This document shows, piece after piece, positions 52,837 to 61,077 of a stretch of 64,000 nucleotides of DNA. The position numbers were made by a program, and so were the translations under genes. The stretch lies in assembly GCF_030929505.1 (NCBI RefSeq), contig NZ_JAVFVV010000003.1:248001-312000 (forward strand). The letters are read 5' to 3'. The stretch's first letter is position 1. Each line of letters opens with the position of its first letter. The notes beneath the pieces were generated by a model. The model did not search any database. It saw only the letters and a program-made list of their open reading frames with translations, and was not told the origin of the DNA. The DNA comes from Mesorhizobium sp. LHD-90. Its GTDB lineage: Bacteria; Pseudomonadota; Alphaproteobacteria; Rhizobiales; Rhizobiaceae.

Positions 52837-54003
52837 TTGAGACATGAGCCGATCGCGGCGGAGAACCAGGTGCGGGTGCCGGTAAGACCTTCCGAGCCGA
52901 ACCGCGACGCGCCGGCCTATCTCCGGATCTCCGGTGTGTGGAAGAGCTTTGGCGACTTCCTCGCGTTGAAGGACGTCTCGCTGGACGTCAAGGAAGGGGA
53001 GTTCGTCTGTTTCCTCGGTCCGTCCGGCTGCGGCAAGACCACGCTGCTGCGCGCCATTGCCGGGCTCGACCTGCAGACGCGCGGCATGGTCGTGCAGGCG
53101 GGCCGCGACATCTCGGTGCTGCCGCCGTCGAAGCGCGACTACGGCATCGTCTTCCAGTCCTATGCGCTGTTTCCCAACCTGACGATCGAGAAGAACATCG
53201 CCTTCGGACTGGAGAACACCGGGCGGCCACGCGCCGAGGTCGAGGCGCGGGTTCAGGAATTGCTGGCGCTGGTTGGGCTCGCCAGCCAGGCCAAAAAATA
53301 TCCGGCGCAGCTTTCCGGCGGCCAGCAGCAACGCATCGCGCTCGCCCGCGCCATGGCGATCTCGCCGGGCCTGCTCCTGCTCGACGAGCCGCTTTCGGCG
53401 CTCGACGCCAAGGTGCGGGTGCATCTGCGCCACGAGATCAAGGAATTGCAGCGCCGGCTTGGCGTCACCACCATCATGGTGACCCACGACCAGGAAGAGG
53501 CCCTGTCGATGGCCGATCGCATCGTGGTGATGAACCACGGCGTGATCGAGCAGGTCGGCACGCCGACGGAAATCTACCGGCACCCGAAATCGCTGTTCGT
53601 CGCCGATTTCATCGGCGAAACCAACAAGATCGCAACGAAGCTCGTCGATGCCAAACGTGTCGCCTTCGGCGCGGGCGGCCTGCGCTGCGCCGAAAACCGC
53701 CTCGCTGCGGGAGCCGAGGTCACGGCGGTGATCCGGCCGGTCGACATCATTCCGCACGCGGCAAAGGCGAGCGATGGCGAGGCGGTCGGCACGCCGGAAA
53801 ACCTGCTCGAGGCAAATGTGGTTGGCATGGAATATCTCGGCGCCTTCTGGCGGGTTCGGCTCGCCGCAGAACGGTTCGGCGAAACCCCGCTGATCGCCGA
53901 TTTTTCCATCAACGCCGTGCGCCGACTGGGCATCGCGGCTGGTGGCCAGATGCGCGTCGAGATCCCGGCCGAGCGCCTGCTCGTCTTCGCGCGGAGCGCC
54001 TGA
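52837..54003 (+). CDS. phnT: AEP ABC transporter ATP-binding protein
   Basis: The 388-residue ATPase has Walker A GPSGCGKTTLLRAIAG, Q-loop FQSYALFPNLT, signature LSGGQQQRIALARAM, Walker B LLLLDEPLSALD and switch His in VTHDQEEAL. A TOBE-like C-terminal domain (about residues 270-388) follows. The frame begins with TTG 52837, seven bases after GGAG; there is no in-frame ATG nearby, while GTG 52873 is an alternative. It energises uptake through the double permease next to it. Confidence 0.92.
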   Translation: MRHEPIAAENQVRVPVRPSEPNRDAPAYLRISGVWKSFGDFLALKDVSLDVKEGEFVCFLGPSGCGKTTLLRAIAGLDLQTRGMVVQAGRDISVLPPSKRDYGIVFQSYALFPNLTIEKNIAFGLENTGRPRAEVEARVQELLALVGLASQAKKYPAQLSGGQQQRIALARAMAISPGLLLLDEPLSALDAKVRVHLRHEIKELQRRLGVTTIMVTHDQEEALSMADRIVVMNHGVIEQVGTPTEIYRHPKSLFVADFIGETNKIATKLVDAKRVAFGAGGLRCAENRLAAGAEVTAVIRPVDIIPHAAKASDGEAVGTPENLLEANVVGMEYLGAFWRVRLAAERFGETPLIADFSINAVRRLGIAAGGQMRVEIPAERLLVFARSA

Positions 54004-54004
54004 C

Positions 54005-56020
54005 ATGGCGGCCTCCGCCGCAGCCGTCCTGCCGCCGGGAAAGACGCTGCGGCAATCGCTCGACCGCGACGACCTCGTCAAGCGCGGCCTTATGGTCGTG
54101 ATCTCGCTCTACCTGCTGTTCTCGCTGGCGGCGCCGCTCTACGTCATGCTGTCGAAGTCGGTGTCGATCTACTGCTTCGACCTTTCGCAGTTCGAATTCC
54201 AGGTCAGCGACGAGACCGGGGCCAACTGGAACGCGCCGGCGACTGCACAGGCGCTGAACGCCGCCACCGGCGCGGTACCGGCCGCCGATCTCGCCGCCGG
54301 CTCCGACAGCCGTCTGGCGGCAACCAGCTTCTTCAAGGATTTCAGCTTCCGCAGCCCGGTCAAGTACCGGCTGCGCGGCACCAGCGAGCAGACGCGCTGG
54401 CTGGTCGGGTCGCAGCCGGGCGGCGGCATCACCTGGCAGGAATTCGATTCCAACACTTTTCGCCGCGTGACGCTGCGCCCGATGCAGGCTTACGGCCTCG
54501 ACAATTTCGCGGCGTATTTCGGCACGCCGGCGCTGTCGCGCTCGATCTGGAATTCCGTGCTGATGGCGAGCCTCAGTACGGTGATCACCACCGCGGTCGC
54601 CTTCGGGCTCGCCTATGCGCTCAGCCGCAGCCTGATGCCGTTCAAAGGTTTTTTCCGGCTGGTCACCGCGCTGCCGATCCTGGTGCCGTCGCTGCTGCCC
54701 GGCATCGCGCTCGTCTACCTTTTCGGCAACCAGGGCATGCTGAAGGGCCTGCTGATGGGGCACTCGATCTACGGGCCGATCGGCATCGTCGTCGGCTCGG
54801 TGTTTTTCACCCTGCCGCACGCCTTCCTGATCATTTCGACGGCGCTGTCCATCTCCGACGCCCGCCACTACGAGGCGGCGGCCTCGCTCAGGGCCAGCCG
54901 CTGGCGCACCTTCTGGACCGTCACCGTGCCCGGCGCGCGCTACGGCATCATCTCCGCTGCCTTCGTGGTGTTCACGCTGGTGATCACCGATTTCGGCCTG
55001 CCCAAAGTCATTGGCGGCCAATACAACATGCTCGCCGTCGACATCTACAAGCAGGTGATCGGCCAGCAGAATTTCGAGATGGGCGCGGTGGTGTCGGTGA
55101 TCCTGCTGGTGCCGGCGGTGGTGGCGTTCGCCGTCGACCGGCTGATGCAGAAGCGCCAGGTGGCGCTGCTTTCGGCGCGCGCCGTGCCCTACCAGCCGAA
55201 AAAGAATCCGCGTTTCGACGCGCTCTGCTTCGCGTGGTGCGCGCTGGTCGCCCTGTTCATCCTCACCATCATCGGGGTCTGCCAGCTTGCGGCGCTGGTG
55301 AAACTCTGGCCCTACGATATGAGCCTCGGCCTCAACAATTTCGCCTTCGACAGGATGGATGGCGGCGGCTGGGCCTCCTACTGGAACTCGATCCGGCTGG
55401 CGCTGCTGACCGCCGTCTTCGGCACGGTGGTGGTGTTCACCGGCGCCTACATGGTCGAGAAGACCGACGGGTTCGGGGCAGGGCGCGCGGCGTTCCATTT
55501 CCTCGCCATGCTGCCGATGGCGGTGCCGGGCATGGTGCTGGGGCTGGCCTACATCTTCTTCTTCAACAATCCCGCCAATCCGCTCAACGGCATCTACGGC
55601 ACCATGGCGATCCTCGTCGTCTGCACCGTCACGCATTTCTACACGGTGGCGCACCTGACCGCGCTGACGGCGCTGAAGCAGATCGACCGAGAGTTCGAGC
55701 CCGTCGCCGCGTCGCTGAAGCAGCCGTTCCACAAACTGTTCTTCCGGGTGACCGTGCCTGTCTGCCTGCCGGCGATCCTCGACATCTCGATCTACCTGTT
55801 CGTCAACGCCATGACGACAGTGTCGGCGGTTGTGTTTCTCTATTCCACCCACACGCAGCTCGCGTCGGTGGCCGTGCTCAACATGGACGACGCCGGCGAC
55901 GTCGCGCCGGCGGCCGCCATGGGCATGATGATTTTCTACACCAATGCCGGCGTGCGCATCCTGCATGCGCTGTTCTCGCGGGTCGTGCTCAAGCGCACCC
56001 AGAGCTGGCGGATCAGGTAG
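54005..56020 (+). CDS. phnU: AEP ABC transporter permease, two transmembrane units fused
   Basis: The 671-residue protein has two binding-protein-dependent transport domains in one chain, with EAAASLRASRWRTFWTVTVP (first EAA loop) and EPVAASLKQPFHKLFFRVTV (second). An extra periplasmic segment of about 130 residues follows the first helix. Twelve or more membrane helices are predicted. This fused arrangement is that of the PhnU-type AEP permease. ATG 54005 is two bases after the phnT stop. Confidence 0.92.
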   Translation: MAASAAAVLPPGKTLRQSLDRDDLVKRGLMVVISLYLLFSLAAPLYVMLSKSVSIYCFDLSQFEFQVSDETGANWNAPATAQALNAATGAVPAADLAAGSDSRLAATSFFKDFSFRSPVKYRLRGTSEQTRWLVGSQPGGGITWQEFDSNTFRRVTLRPMQAYGLDNFAAYFGTPALSRSIWNSVLMASLSTVITTAVAFGLAYALSRSLMPFKGFFRLVTALPILVPSLLPGIALVYLFGNQGMLKGLLMGHSIYGPIGIVVGSVFFTLPHAFLIISTALSISDARHYEAAASLRASRWRTFWTVTVPGARYGIISAAFVVFTLVITDFGLPKVIGGQYNMLAVDIYKQVIGQQNFEMGAVVSVILLVPAVVAFAVDRLMQKRQVALLSARAVPYQPKKNPRFDALCFAWCALVALFILTIIGVCQLAALVKLWPYDMSLGLNNFAFDRMDGGGWASYWNSIRLALLTAVFGTVVVFTGAYMVEKTDGFGAGRAAFHFLAMLPMAVPGMVLGLAYIFFFNNPANPLNGIYGTMAILVVCTVTHFYTVAHLTALTALKQIDREFEPVAASLKQPFHKLFFRVTVPVCLPAILDISIYLFVNAMTTVSAVVFLYSTHTQLASVAVLNMDDAGDVAPAAAMGMMIFYTNAGVRILHALFSRVVLKRTQSWRIR

Positions 56021-56065
56021 GGCCTCGGGCAAGAGCGGCTGCGAACGAAGCGCCACTGCCGCTGG

Positions 56066-56734
56066 TCATGCTTGCCCCGCCAGCGCCTCCAAAGCGGCAA
56101 GGTCGTGCAGCACAAGGCTGTTGCCGCGCTTCTCGATCAGCCCGCGCTTGGCCAGGTCGCTCATCTCGCGCGACACCGCCTCGCGATGCGTGCTGATCTG
56201 CGCCGCCAGCTCGAAATGGGTCGGCGCCGGGCTGATCGATACCTTTCCGTGCAGCGGCCCCGCCTCCTCGGCGCGGCGGAGCAGCTCCAGGATCAGCCGC
56301 TCGCGCACCACCAGCGTGCTGAACTCGTAGACGCGGTCGGTCATGCGCCTGAGCAGCGTCGACAGATGCTCGAGCAGCGTCCAGGCAAGCCGCGGATGGT
56401 TTTCCACCAGTTTGCGGAACGTGGCGGGCGGCAGGTGGGCGACATGGGTCGGCTCGCGCGCCACGACGCTGGCGGAGCGCTCCTTGCCGTCGATGCAGGC
56501 GAGCTCGCCGAAAATGTCGCCGGCTGCGAGATCGCGATAGGCGATCTCCTTGCCGTCCTCCGAATAGAGAGTGACGCGCGCCCGCCCTTCGAGCAGGAAG
56601 AACACGTCGCGGCTCAGGTCGCCATGGGCGACGATGAATTCGCTGTGCAGAAAGCTCGCCGTCGTCCAGCGCTCGGACAGCGCGGCGCGGTCGGCCTCGC
56701 ACAATCTCGACAGAAAGGCCGGAACGGCTGTCAT
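56066..56734 (-). CDS. Crp/Fnr family transcriptional regulator
   Basis: The 222-residue protein has a cyclic-nucleotide-binding-like domain (FFLLEGRARVTLYSEDGKE, AAGDIFGELACIDGKERSAS) and a C-terminal winged helix (FELAAQISTHREAVSREMSD). No N-terminal cysteine cluster is present, so it is not an oxygen-sensing Fnr. The ATG at 56734 has GGGAGG seven bases before it. It is convergent with the phn transport genes and divergent from the small gene and scn cluster, which it may regulate (inference). Confidence 0.88.
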   Translation of the reverse strand: MTAVPAFLSRLCEADRAALSERWTTASFLHSEFIVAHGDLSRDVFFLLEGRARVTLYSEDGKEIAYRDLAAGDIFGELACIDGKERSASVVAREPTHVAHLPPATFRKLVENHPRLAWTLLEHLSTLLRRMTDRVYEFSTLVVRERLILELLRRAEEAGPLHGKVSISPAPTHFELAAQISTHREAVSREMSDLAKRGLIEKRGNSLVLHDLAALEALAGQA

Positions 56735-56944
56735 GAAAAATCCTCCCACGCCCGATGGGTTTTGCCTTGCCTCGCCCTCGAAAGCGGTTCGGGACCCCGA
56801 ATAGCGGCGAAAGCGCCGCGCCGCAAATTTTTAGGGCGGTGTGCGAATCCCCACAGCGCGGCGGGCGCGCCCGCCGTATCCTTCCATCATCACCTGGCCG
56901 TTGCCGGCCCATCTACCGGCGATGGGGCAGGGGAGGGTACGATC

Positions 56945-57085
56945 ATGGAACCATTGGCAATCGTTGTAAGACTGGCGGAAGCAATCCGCGACTTTTTCGT
57001 CCCGCGTTACCGGCCGGAGCTTCATTATATGCGCGGCCCCGGGCCGGCCAGCCGCCGCACGTTCAAGCAACACGCCCTGCGCTGA
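56945..57085 (+). CDS. Small 46-residue protein of unknown function
   Basis: ATG 56945 has GGGGAGGG seven bases upstream. The product begins MEPLAIVVRLAEAIRDFFVP and ends PASRRTFKQHALR; an N-terminal amphipathic helix could lie on the membrane. No family recognised. It sits between the Crp/Fnr gene and the scn cluster. Confidence 0.5.
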   Translation: MEPLAIVVRLAEAIRDFFVPRYRPELHYMRGPGPASRRTFKQHALR

Positions 57086-57510
57086 GTTTCGAACCAGCCG
57101 GACCGGACGGCGAAGTTTTTGCGCGGACGTTTCTCGGTTTCGCCCTCCCCGAACCCGAGGCACCGCGCCCACTTCGCCAAAAGGGCCGGTCCGGCTGGCG
57201 GCGTGACGGAAAAGGGTTTTGCGTATCCGTCACGCCGCCCGATATCCCCACCGTTCCTGTTTTCCTCCGCGAGATAGCCGGACTTCGCGAGCACGACGCC
57301 GAGCAACGCCTATGCCATAGGCCGTGACCAGCCACAGCCCCGATGATCGAGTGAAGGGCAACTGTGGTGAAATGCAACTGTAACCTCGCCGTTATCATCA
57401 CTTTACAGGCAACGACCGTAGGTTGTATCTCTATCCGCTTGATGGAGTGACAAAGTTTTCCTCAGAGAGATCGCCTCGACGCGCTGGCAAGAAAATGAGG
57501 GTGCAAAGCG
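57086..57510 (+). promoter_or_regulatory. 425-base region upstream of the scn cluster
   Basis: No gene is visible. The octamer GCAACTGT occurs at 57358 and again at 57374, 16 bases apart, about 140 bases before scnB. This could be a direct-repeat operator. I see no Crp-type TGTGA-N6-TCACA palindrome. Confidence 0.3.
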
Positions 57511-57936
57511 ATGCCCACGAGAGACGAGCTAAGTAAATATTATTCCACGAGCGCCCAATTCAGCCCGGTCCACCACCAGCAAAACGACTGGCCGTACGAA
57601 ATCGCCAACGGTGAATTCACCGCCTACATGGTCCCGCCCCACGATGTCGGCGGCCAGGCCGACTCCCCCGTGCGCTACGAGGAAAAGGAGGAGGAGCTCT
57701 GGGAACTCAACACCTACGTCACCTGTGAGGTCCTGGGCTGGCGCGGCATCTGGAACTCCGAGGAACGCCGCCGCCGCGGCAATAACGACCTCGGCGCCTC
57801 GCTCTATTACGGTTTTCCGTATTACGGCCGCTGGATCTGGTCCGCCGCCCGGATGCTGGTCGACAAGAACCACGTCACACTCACCGAGCTTCTGGAAAAG
57901 GTCGCGGAGGTCAAGGCACGCAATGAGCAGCGATAA
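57511..57936 (+). CDS. scnB: Thiocyanate hydrolase beta-like subunit (nitrile hydratase beta N-terminal family)
   Basis: The 141-residue protein resembles the N-terminal half of nitrile hydratase beta, with EEELWELNTYVTCEVLGWRG and GASLYYGFPYYGRWIWSAARML. In thiocyanate hydrolase this half is a separate subunit, as here. It pairs with the alpha subunit to build the nitrile hydratase beta equivalent. It overlaps the following gene by 14 bases and starts behind GAGGG. Substrate (thiocyanate, carbonyl sulphide or a nitrile) cannot be fixed from this subunit alone. Confidence 0.75.
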   Translation: MPTRDELSKYYSTSAQFSPVHHQQNDWPYEIANGEFTAYMVPPHDVGGQADSPVRYEEKEEELWELNTYVTCEVLGWRGIWNSEERRRRGNNDLGASLYYGFPYYGRWIWSAARMLVDKNHVTLTELLEKVAEVKARNEQR

Positions 57937-58234
57937 ATCCGCCGGCGTGCCGGCGCGCTTCAACGTCGGCGACCGCGTCCGCGTGCGCGAACTGCCCAAC
58001 CTCTTCTACACACGCACGCAAATGTACGTCCGCAGCGTCACCGGCACCATCGCCGCACGCACCTACGAGGATCTGACGCCGGAAGACGAGGCCTGGAACC
58101 GCGACGACGCGCGGCGCGAGCAATATTATATCGTCCGCTTCCGCCAGAAAGATCTCTGGCCGGAATACCCGTTCGCGGCCGACACGCTGCAGACCGAGTT
58201 GCCCGACGGCTGGCTCGAACCGGCAAACAATTAA
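57923..58234 (+). CDS. scnA: Thiocyanate hydrolase alpha-like subunit (nitrile hydratase beta C-terminal family)
   Basis: The 103-residue protein matches the SH3-like C-terminal domain of nitrile hydratase beta: RFNVGDRVRVRELPNL, then YVRSVTGTIAAR and EQYYIVRFRQKDLWPEYPF. In thiocyanate hydrolase this domain is the alpha subunit. The gene overlaps scnB by 14 bases, so the two products are made together. Family order (beta, alpha, gamma) is kept. Confidence 0.78.
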   Translation: MSSDKSAGVPARFNVGDRVRVRELPNLFYTRTQMYVRSVTGTIAARTYEDLTPEDEAWNRDDARREQYYIVRFRQKDLWPEYPFAADTLQTELPDGWLEPANN

Positions 58235-58263
58235 GACGAGATCTTCCAGGAGGAGGGCCCACC

Positions 58264-59001
58264 GTGTCGCATTCGCACGACCACGATCACGAGCATGACC
58301 ACGAACACCCGGCCGCACCCATGGTCGAGGAAATCACCGATTTCGAGGTGCTGGAAATCGCCGTCCGTGAACTCGCCATCGAGAAAGGCCTGTTCACCGC
58401 CGAGGACCATCGCAAATTCACCGAATGGGCCGAACAGATCGGCCCCGCCGCCGGCTCGCGCCTCGTCGCCAAGGCCTGGACCGACCCGGCATACAAGGCC
58501 CGCGTCCTGAACGATGCCGTCGAGGCCTGCAAGGAAATCGGCATCGACTGGACCGAGCCCACCGGCTCCGGCACGCCCAGCGACTACATGAACCTGCGCG
58601 TGCTGGAGGATACCCCGACCTTGCACCACGTTATCGTGTGCACGCTCTGCTCCTGCTACCCGCGCCCGCTGCTGGGACACTCGCCCTACTGGTACCGCTC
58701 GCCCAACTACCGCCGCCGCCTGATCCGCTGGCCGCGTCAGGTGCTCGCCGAATTCGGCCTGCTCATGTCGCCCGAGGTCGAGATCCGCGTCGAGGACTCC
58801 AACCAGAAATGCCGCTTCATGGTACTGCCAGCGCGTCCCGGCGGCACCGAGGGCTGGAGCGAGGAACAACTCGCCGAAATCGTTACCCGCGACACGATGA
58901 TCGGCGTCGCCCTGCCCCGGGCCGGCCGCACCGCCGACGACACTCGCCCGGTGCACAAGGCCCGACGCCCCGTCCCGCACGAAACCGAGGCGCGCCCATG
59001 A
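58264..59001 (+). CDS. scnC: Thiocyanate hydrolase gamma-like catalytic subunit, cobalt type
   Basis: The 245-residue subunit carries the metal claw C126-T-L-C129-S-C131. The Thr in CTLCSC indicates cobalt rather than iron (CSLCSC). LGHSPYWYRSPNYRRRLIRW and EVEIRVEDSNQKCRFMVLP resemble thiocyanate hydrolase gamma more than classical nitrile hydratase alpha. The N-terminus is His/Asp-rich (SHSHDHDHEHDHEH). GTG 58264 follows AGGAGGAGGG. It overlaps the next gene by four bases. The enzyme would hydrolyse thiocyanate to carbonyl sulphide and ammonia; a nitrile hydratase remains possible. Confidence 0.78.
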   Translation: MSHSHDHDHEHDHEHPAAPMVEEITDFEVLEIAVRELAIEKGLFTAEDHRKFTEWAEQIGPAAGSRLVAKAWTDPAYKARVLNDAVEACKEIGIDWTEPTGSGTPSDYMNLRVLEDTPTLHHVIVCTLCSCYPRPLLGHSPYWYRSPNYRRRLIRWPRQVLAEFGLLMSPEVEIRVEDSNQKCRFMVLPARPGGTEGWSEEQLAEIVTRDTMIGVALPRAGRTADDTRPVHKARRPVPHETEARP

Positions 59002-59345
59002 CCGCCACCGTCGGCGACACACCCATCAAGCTGCTGGAAACCCTGCACGCCGAGGACCACGCCTGGGCCAATATCGCGCCCCGCTACGGCGTGACCGACG
59101 CGGACCCACCCTGGAAAGTGAGCCTCTACGCCACCCTGGAATGCCTCTCCGTCGGCGAGGCGTTGCCCTCGCTCGAACGGCGGCATATCGAGGACCGGCT
59201 CGGCGAGACGCTTTACCGGCAAATCCCGGGACCGGAACAGCAGCTTCTCTCGCTCGCCCATATCCTGCTCAGCCGCGGCCTGCTGAGCGAACAGGACCTG
59301 AGCGAGCGGCTGCGCACTGTCCGCCAACGGCTGGAGGCCGGCTGA
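58998..59345 (+). CDS. P15K / nitrile hydratase activator-like cobalt chaperone
   Basis: The 115-residue protein resembles the accessory protein that inserts cobalt in nitrile hydratases and thiocyanate hydrolase: EDHAWANIAPRYG-type sequence and PPWKVSLYATLECLSVGEAL, followed by a helical C-terminus. It overlaps scnC by four bases. The activator role comes from the family and the position. Confidence 0.72.
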   Translation: MTATVGDTPIKLLETLHAEDHAWANIAPRYGVTDADPPWKVSLYATLECLSVGEALPSLERRHIEDRLGETLYRQIPGPEQQLLSLAHILLSRGLLSEQDLSERLRTVRQRLEAG

Positions 59346-59355
59346 GCGCGCCCAG

Positions 59356-59468
59356 CGCATTTCGATCTCCGAGCGCGACCTGCCCGGCTGAAGGCGCGCG
59401 CGGCGGAGGAGGGCATGCCGTATCAGACGCTGATCAATTCGATTTTGCATAAGTATGTGGAGGGGTGA
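59356..59468 (+). pseudogene. Remnant of a CopG/BrnA-type antitoxin, frameshifted
   Basis: A frame with RISISERDLPG stops at a TGA, while the shifted frame continues LKARAAEEGMPYQTLINSILHKYVEG and ends at 59468. The two halves match the C-terminal end of RHH-type antitoxins (…ISERDL…LKARAAEEGMPYQTLI…). One or more bases are missing near 59385. No toxin gene remains beside it. Confidence 0.65.
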
Positions 59469-59473
59469 GTGCA

Positions 59474-59550
59474 GGGGCCTGTTTACTTTTTCCGCTTGCG
59501 CGTTGTTCTGAACTGCCGCTATTTTCTGCGGAAAGAAAGTAAACTGCCCC
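59474..59550. repeat. Inverted repeat, GTTTACTTTTT family
   Basis: GGGGCCTGTTTACTTTTTCC (59474 on) and GGAAAGAAAGTAAACTGCCC (to 59549) form the arms. It separates the antitoxin remnant from the low-GC gene. A degraded relative precedes ligA. Confidence 0.75.
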
Positions 59551-59583
59551 CGGAGGTGCCTACGCGAAGTTGAACTGAGGGCT

Positions 59584-61008
59584 TTATCCTTTAGTCTCTG
59601 AAGAGGAATTTATTCCCTTATCGATCTCTTCGGTTAGGCTGTCGGTGAGGGAGGCAGGTAAAGGAAAAACGACTATATCTCCAACCGTCAACTCAATTGC
59701 CTGCCGACACTTTTCCTTAAACTCACTGTCTGTCGGATTATTGAGAGCATACACGACTGCATTGTACAAATCTCGTGTCCTTACAAGAGCGGTACCGAGT
59801 CGCCGAGAATTGGTAAGGCATTTGCTTGTAAAGTCACTTGCCCGCATACTTGGCTCCGTTAGCCGATATGCGTTTCCGAACAGAATTCCCTTGGCGGGAG
59901 TTTCAATGTCTTCTCGCGCAAAGTCCTCGTTGATATTCGTTTCAAGCTGCCTAAACTTGGTAATGTCAACAGCCGAATTATCCTTGCCCTCGGACTCACC
60001 AATCATTCTCAGACCACTTGGACCTATCAATATATGATCAATCTCCAGGTCGTCATTTCGAAAATTTTCGACTTGATATCCAAGAATATTAAGGGCAATC
60101 TCAATTGATTCTTCCAGTACCTTTCCATTCTCGTAGAGTAACGCTTGGTATCTCAAAAATGACAGTTTTTCACTTTCCTTATTTATCCTGGAATTATTGA
60201 GGTCCTCTATTTCTTTATCAATAATTGAGATACTGTGGTCAATTTCAGTCACAATTTCCGGCACGGGGATGTTTTCAATCCAGCTTGGCTTTGGTGTGCC
60301 GGCTACATCGGACCTTAACAGTTTATCGATTTCGACTATCTGCCCTGTGAAGGCCCTGCCAATTTTTAACGCACCCGCCGTCCAAACGTCTTCACCGTTC
60401 CGTTCCTCGATCATATCAGACATGTTGAAGTAAGGTAGTAGAATCAAATGCCCAGTATATTCCTGGAACGCCATAATTCCTCCAACAGCCTCGGTGTTAT
60501 CGTTTGTTAAAAATAACTTTTTTGTTAATTGAGATTTTATAATCGCTTTGTATTCTACAGTTTCCTTTATGGATTCATACAAGCCTTTGTATTCGCTCTG
60601 GGATACCTTTATACGGCGACCTCTGGTATTTGATACTTCAATCTTGACTGGAATGGAGTTGTAATTGTTTATAGATGAGGTGTTATAATTTCTCTGATCT
60701 TTTCTTGGTGTTGTGTATCCTGTGGCGCATTGATCGTCACTTGAGCTTGCGAGTAAAACAAAAACGTTCTTTCCGGATTGCAAGGCGTTTCTGATTTCGC
60801 CCCGCCAATGCGAAATTGCGGCTTTTAGTTTATTTGTGCTATCGATATCAATACAAGATCCCCCACCATTGAAATATATCCGTGATAGTGGGGGAAATGT
60901 CGGATCAAAAACCACTATATCATAGTCTCTCAAAGATGAATCTGATAAATATTCGATGTAATCGTCTATTCCAGCTATTTCAGTATTGACAGTCCCAATG
61001 GTCTTCAT
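59584..61008 (-). CDS. AT-rich gene of unknown function; possible nuclease-type accessory protein
   Basis: The 474-residue protein starts at ATG 61008, six bases after AAGAGG (ATG 61014 has no spacing to it). The DNA is strikingly AT-rich: 60481-60540 has 17 and 60841-60900 has 24 G/C of 60 by my count, against a GC-rich background. Residues 20-100 look Rossmann-like (DYDIVVFDP, then SGKNVFVLLAS) and TGHLILLPYF lies near 185-194. About 250-300 is helical. Residues 300-345 (LNILGYQV, LEIDHILIGP, GESEGKD) resemble a restriction-endonuclease-like core, though a normal E-x-K is doubtful (E338-S-E340-G-K342). I recognise no family. It lies beside an antitoxin remnant; a defence role is inference. 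Confidence 0.8.
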   Translation of the reverse strand: MKTIGTVNTEIAGIDDYIEYLSDSSLRDYDIVVFDPTFPPLSRIYFNGGGSCIDIDSTNKLKAAISHWRGEIRNALQSGKNVFVLLASSSDDQCATGYTTPRKDQRNYNTSSINNYNSIPVKIEVSNTRGRRIKVSQSEYKGLYESIKETVEYKAIIKSQLTKKLFLTNDNTEAVGGIMAFQEYTGHLILLPYFNMSDMIEERNGEDVWTAGALKIGRAFTGQIVEIDKLLRSDVAGTPKPSWIENIPVPEIVTEIDHSISIIDKEIEDLNNSRINKESEKLSFLRYQALLYENGKVLEESIEIALNILGYQVENFRNDDLEIDHILIGPSGLRMIGESEGKDNSAVDITKFRQLETNINEDFAREDIETPAKGILFGNAYRLTEPSMRASDFTSKCLTNSRRLGTALVRTRDLYNAVVYALNNPTDSEFKEKCRQAIELTVGDIVVFPLPASLTDSLTEEIDKGINSSSETKG

Positions 61009-61077
61009 ATCCATCCTCTTGGGAATTCTGGGAGTCTAAACTTAAGAAATTCCGGTATCTATTGTTATTTTTAGACC

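Noticed and set aside
53909-56056. 715-codon open frame on the minus strand
   Set aside because: It is antisense to phnU, has His/Arg/Asp-rich low-complexity sequence and no family features. Long antisense frames are expected in GC-rich DNA.
58264-59001. Iron-type nitrile hydratase alpha subunit
   Set aside because: The claw is CTLCSC, the cobalt form, and the beta chain is split in two as in thiocyanate hydrolase.
59346-61077. Prophage or integrative element
   Set aside because: Apart from one low-GC gene and an antitoxin remnant there is no integrase, tRNA or attachment repeat.
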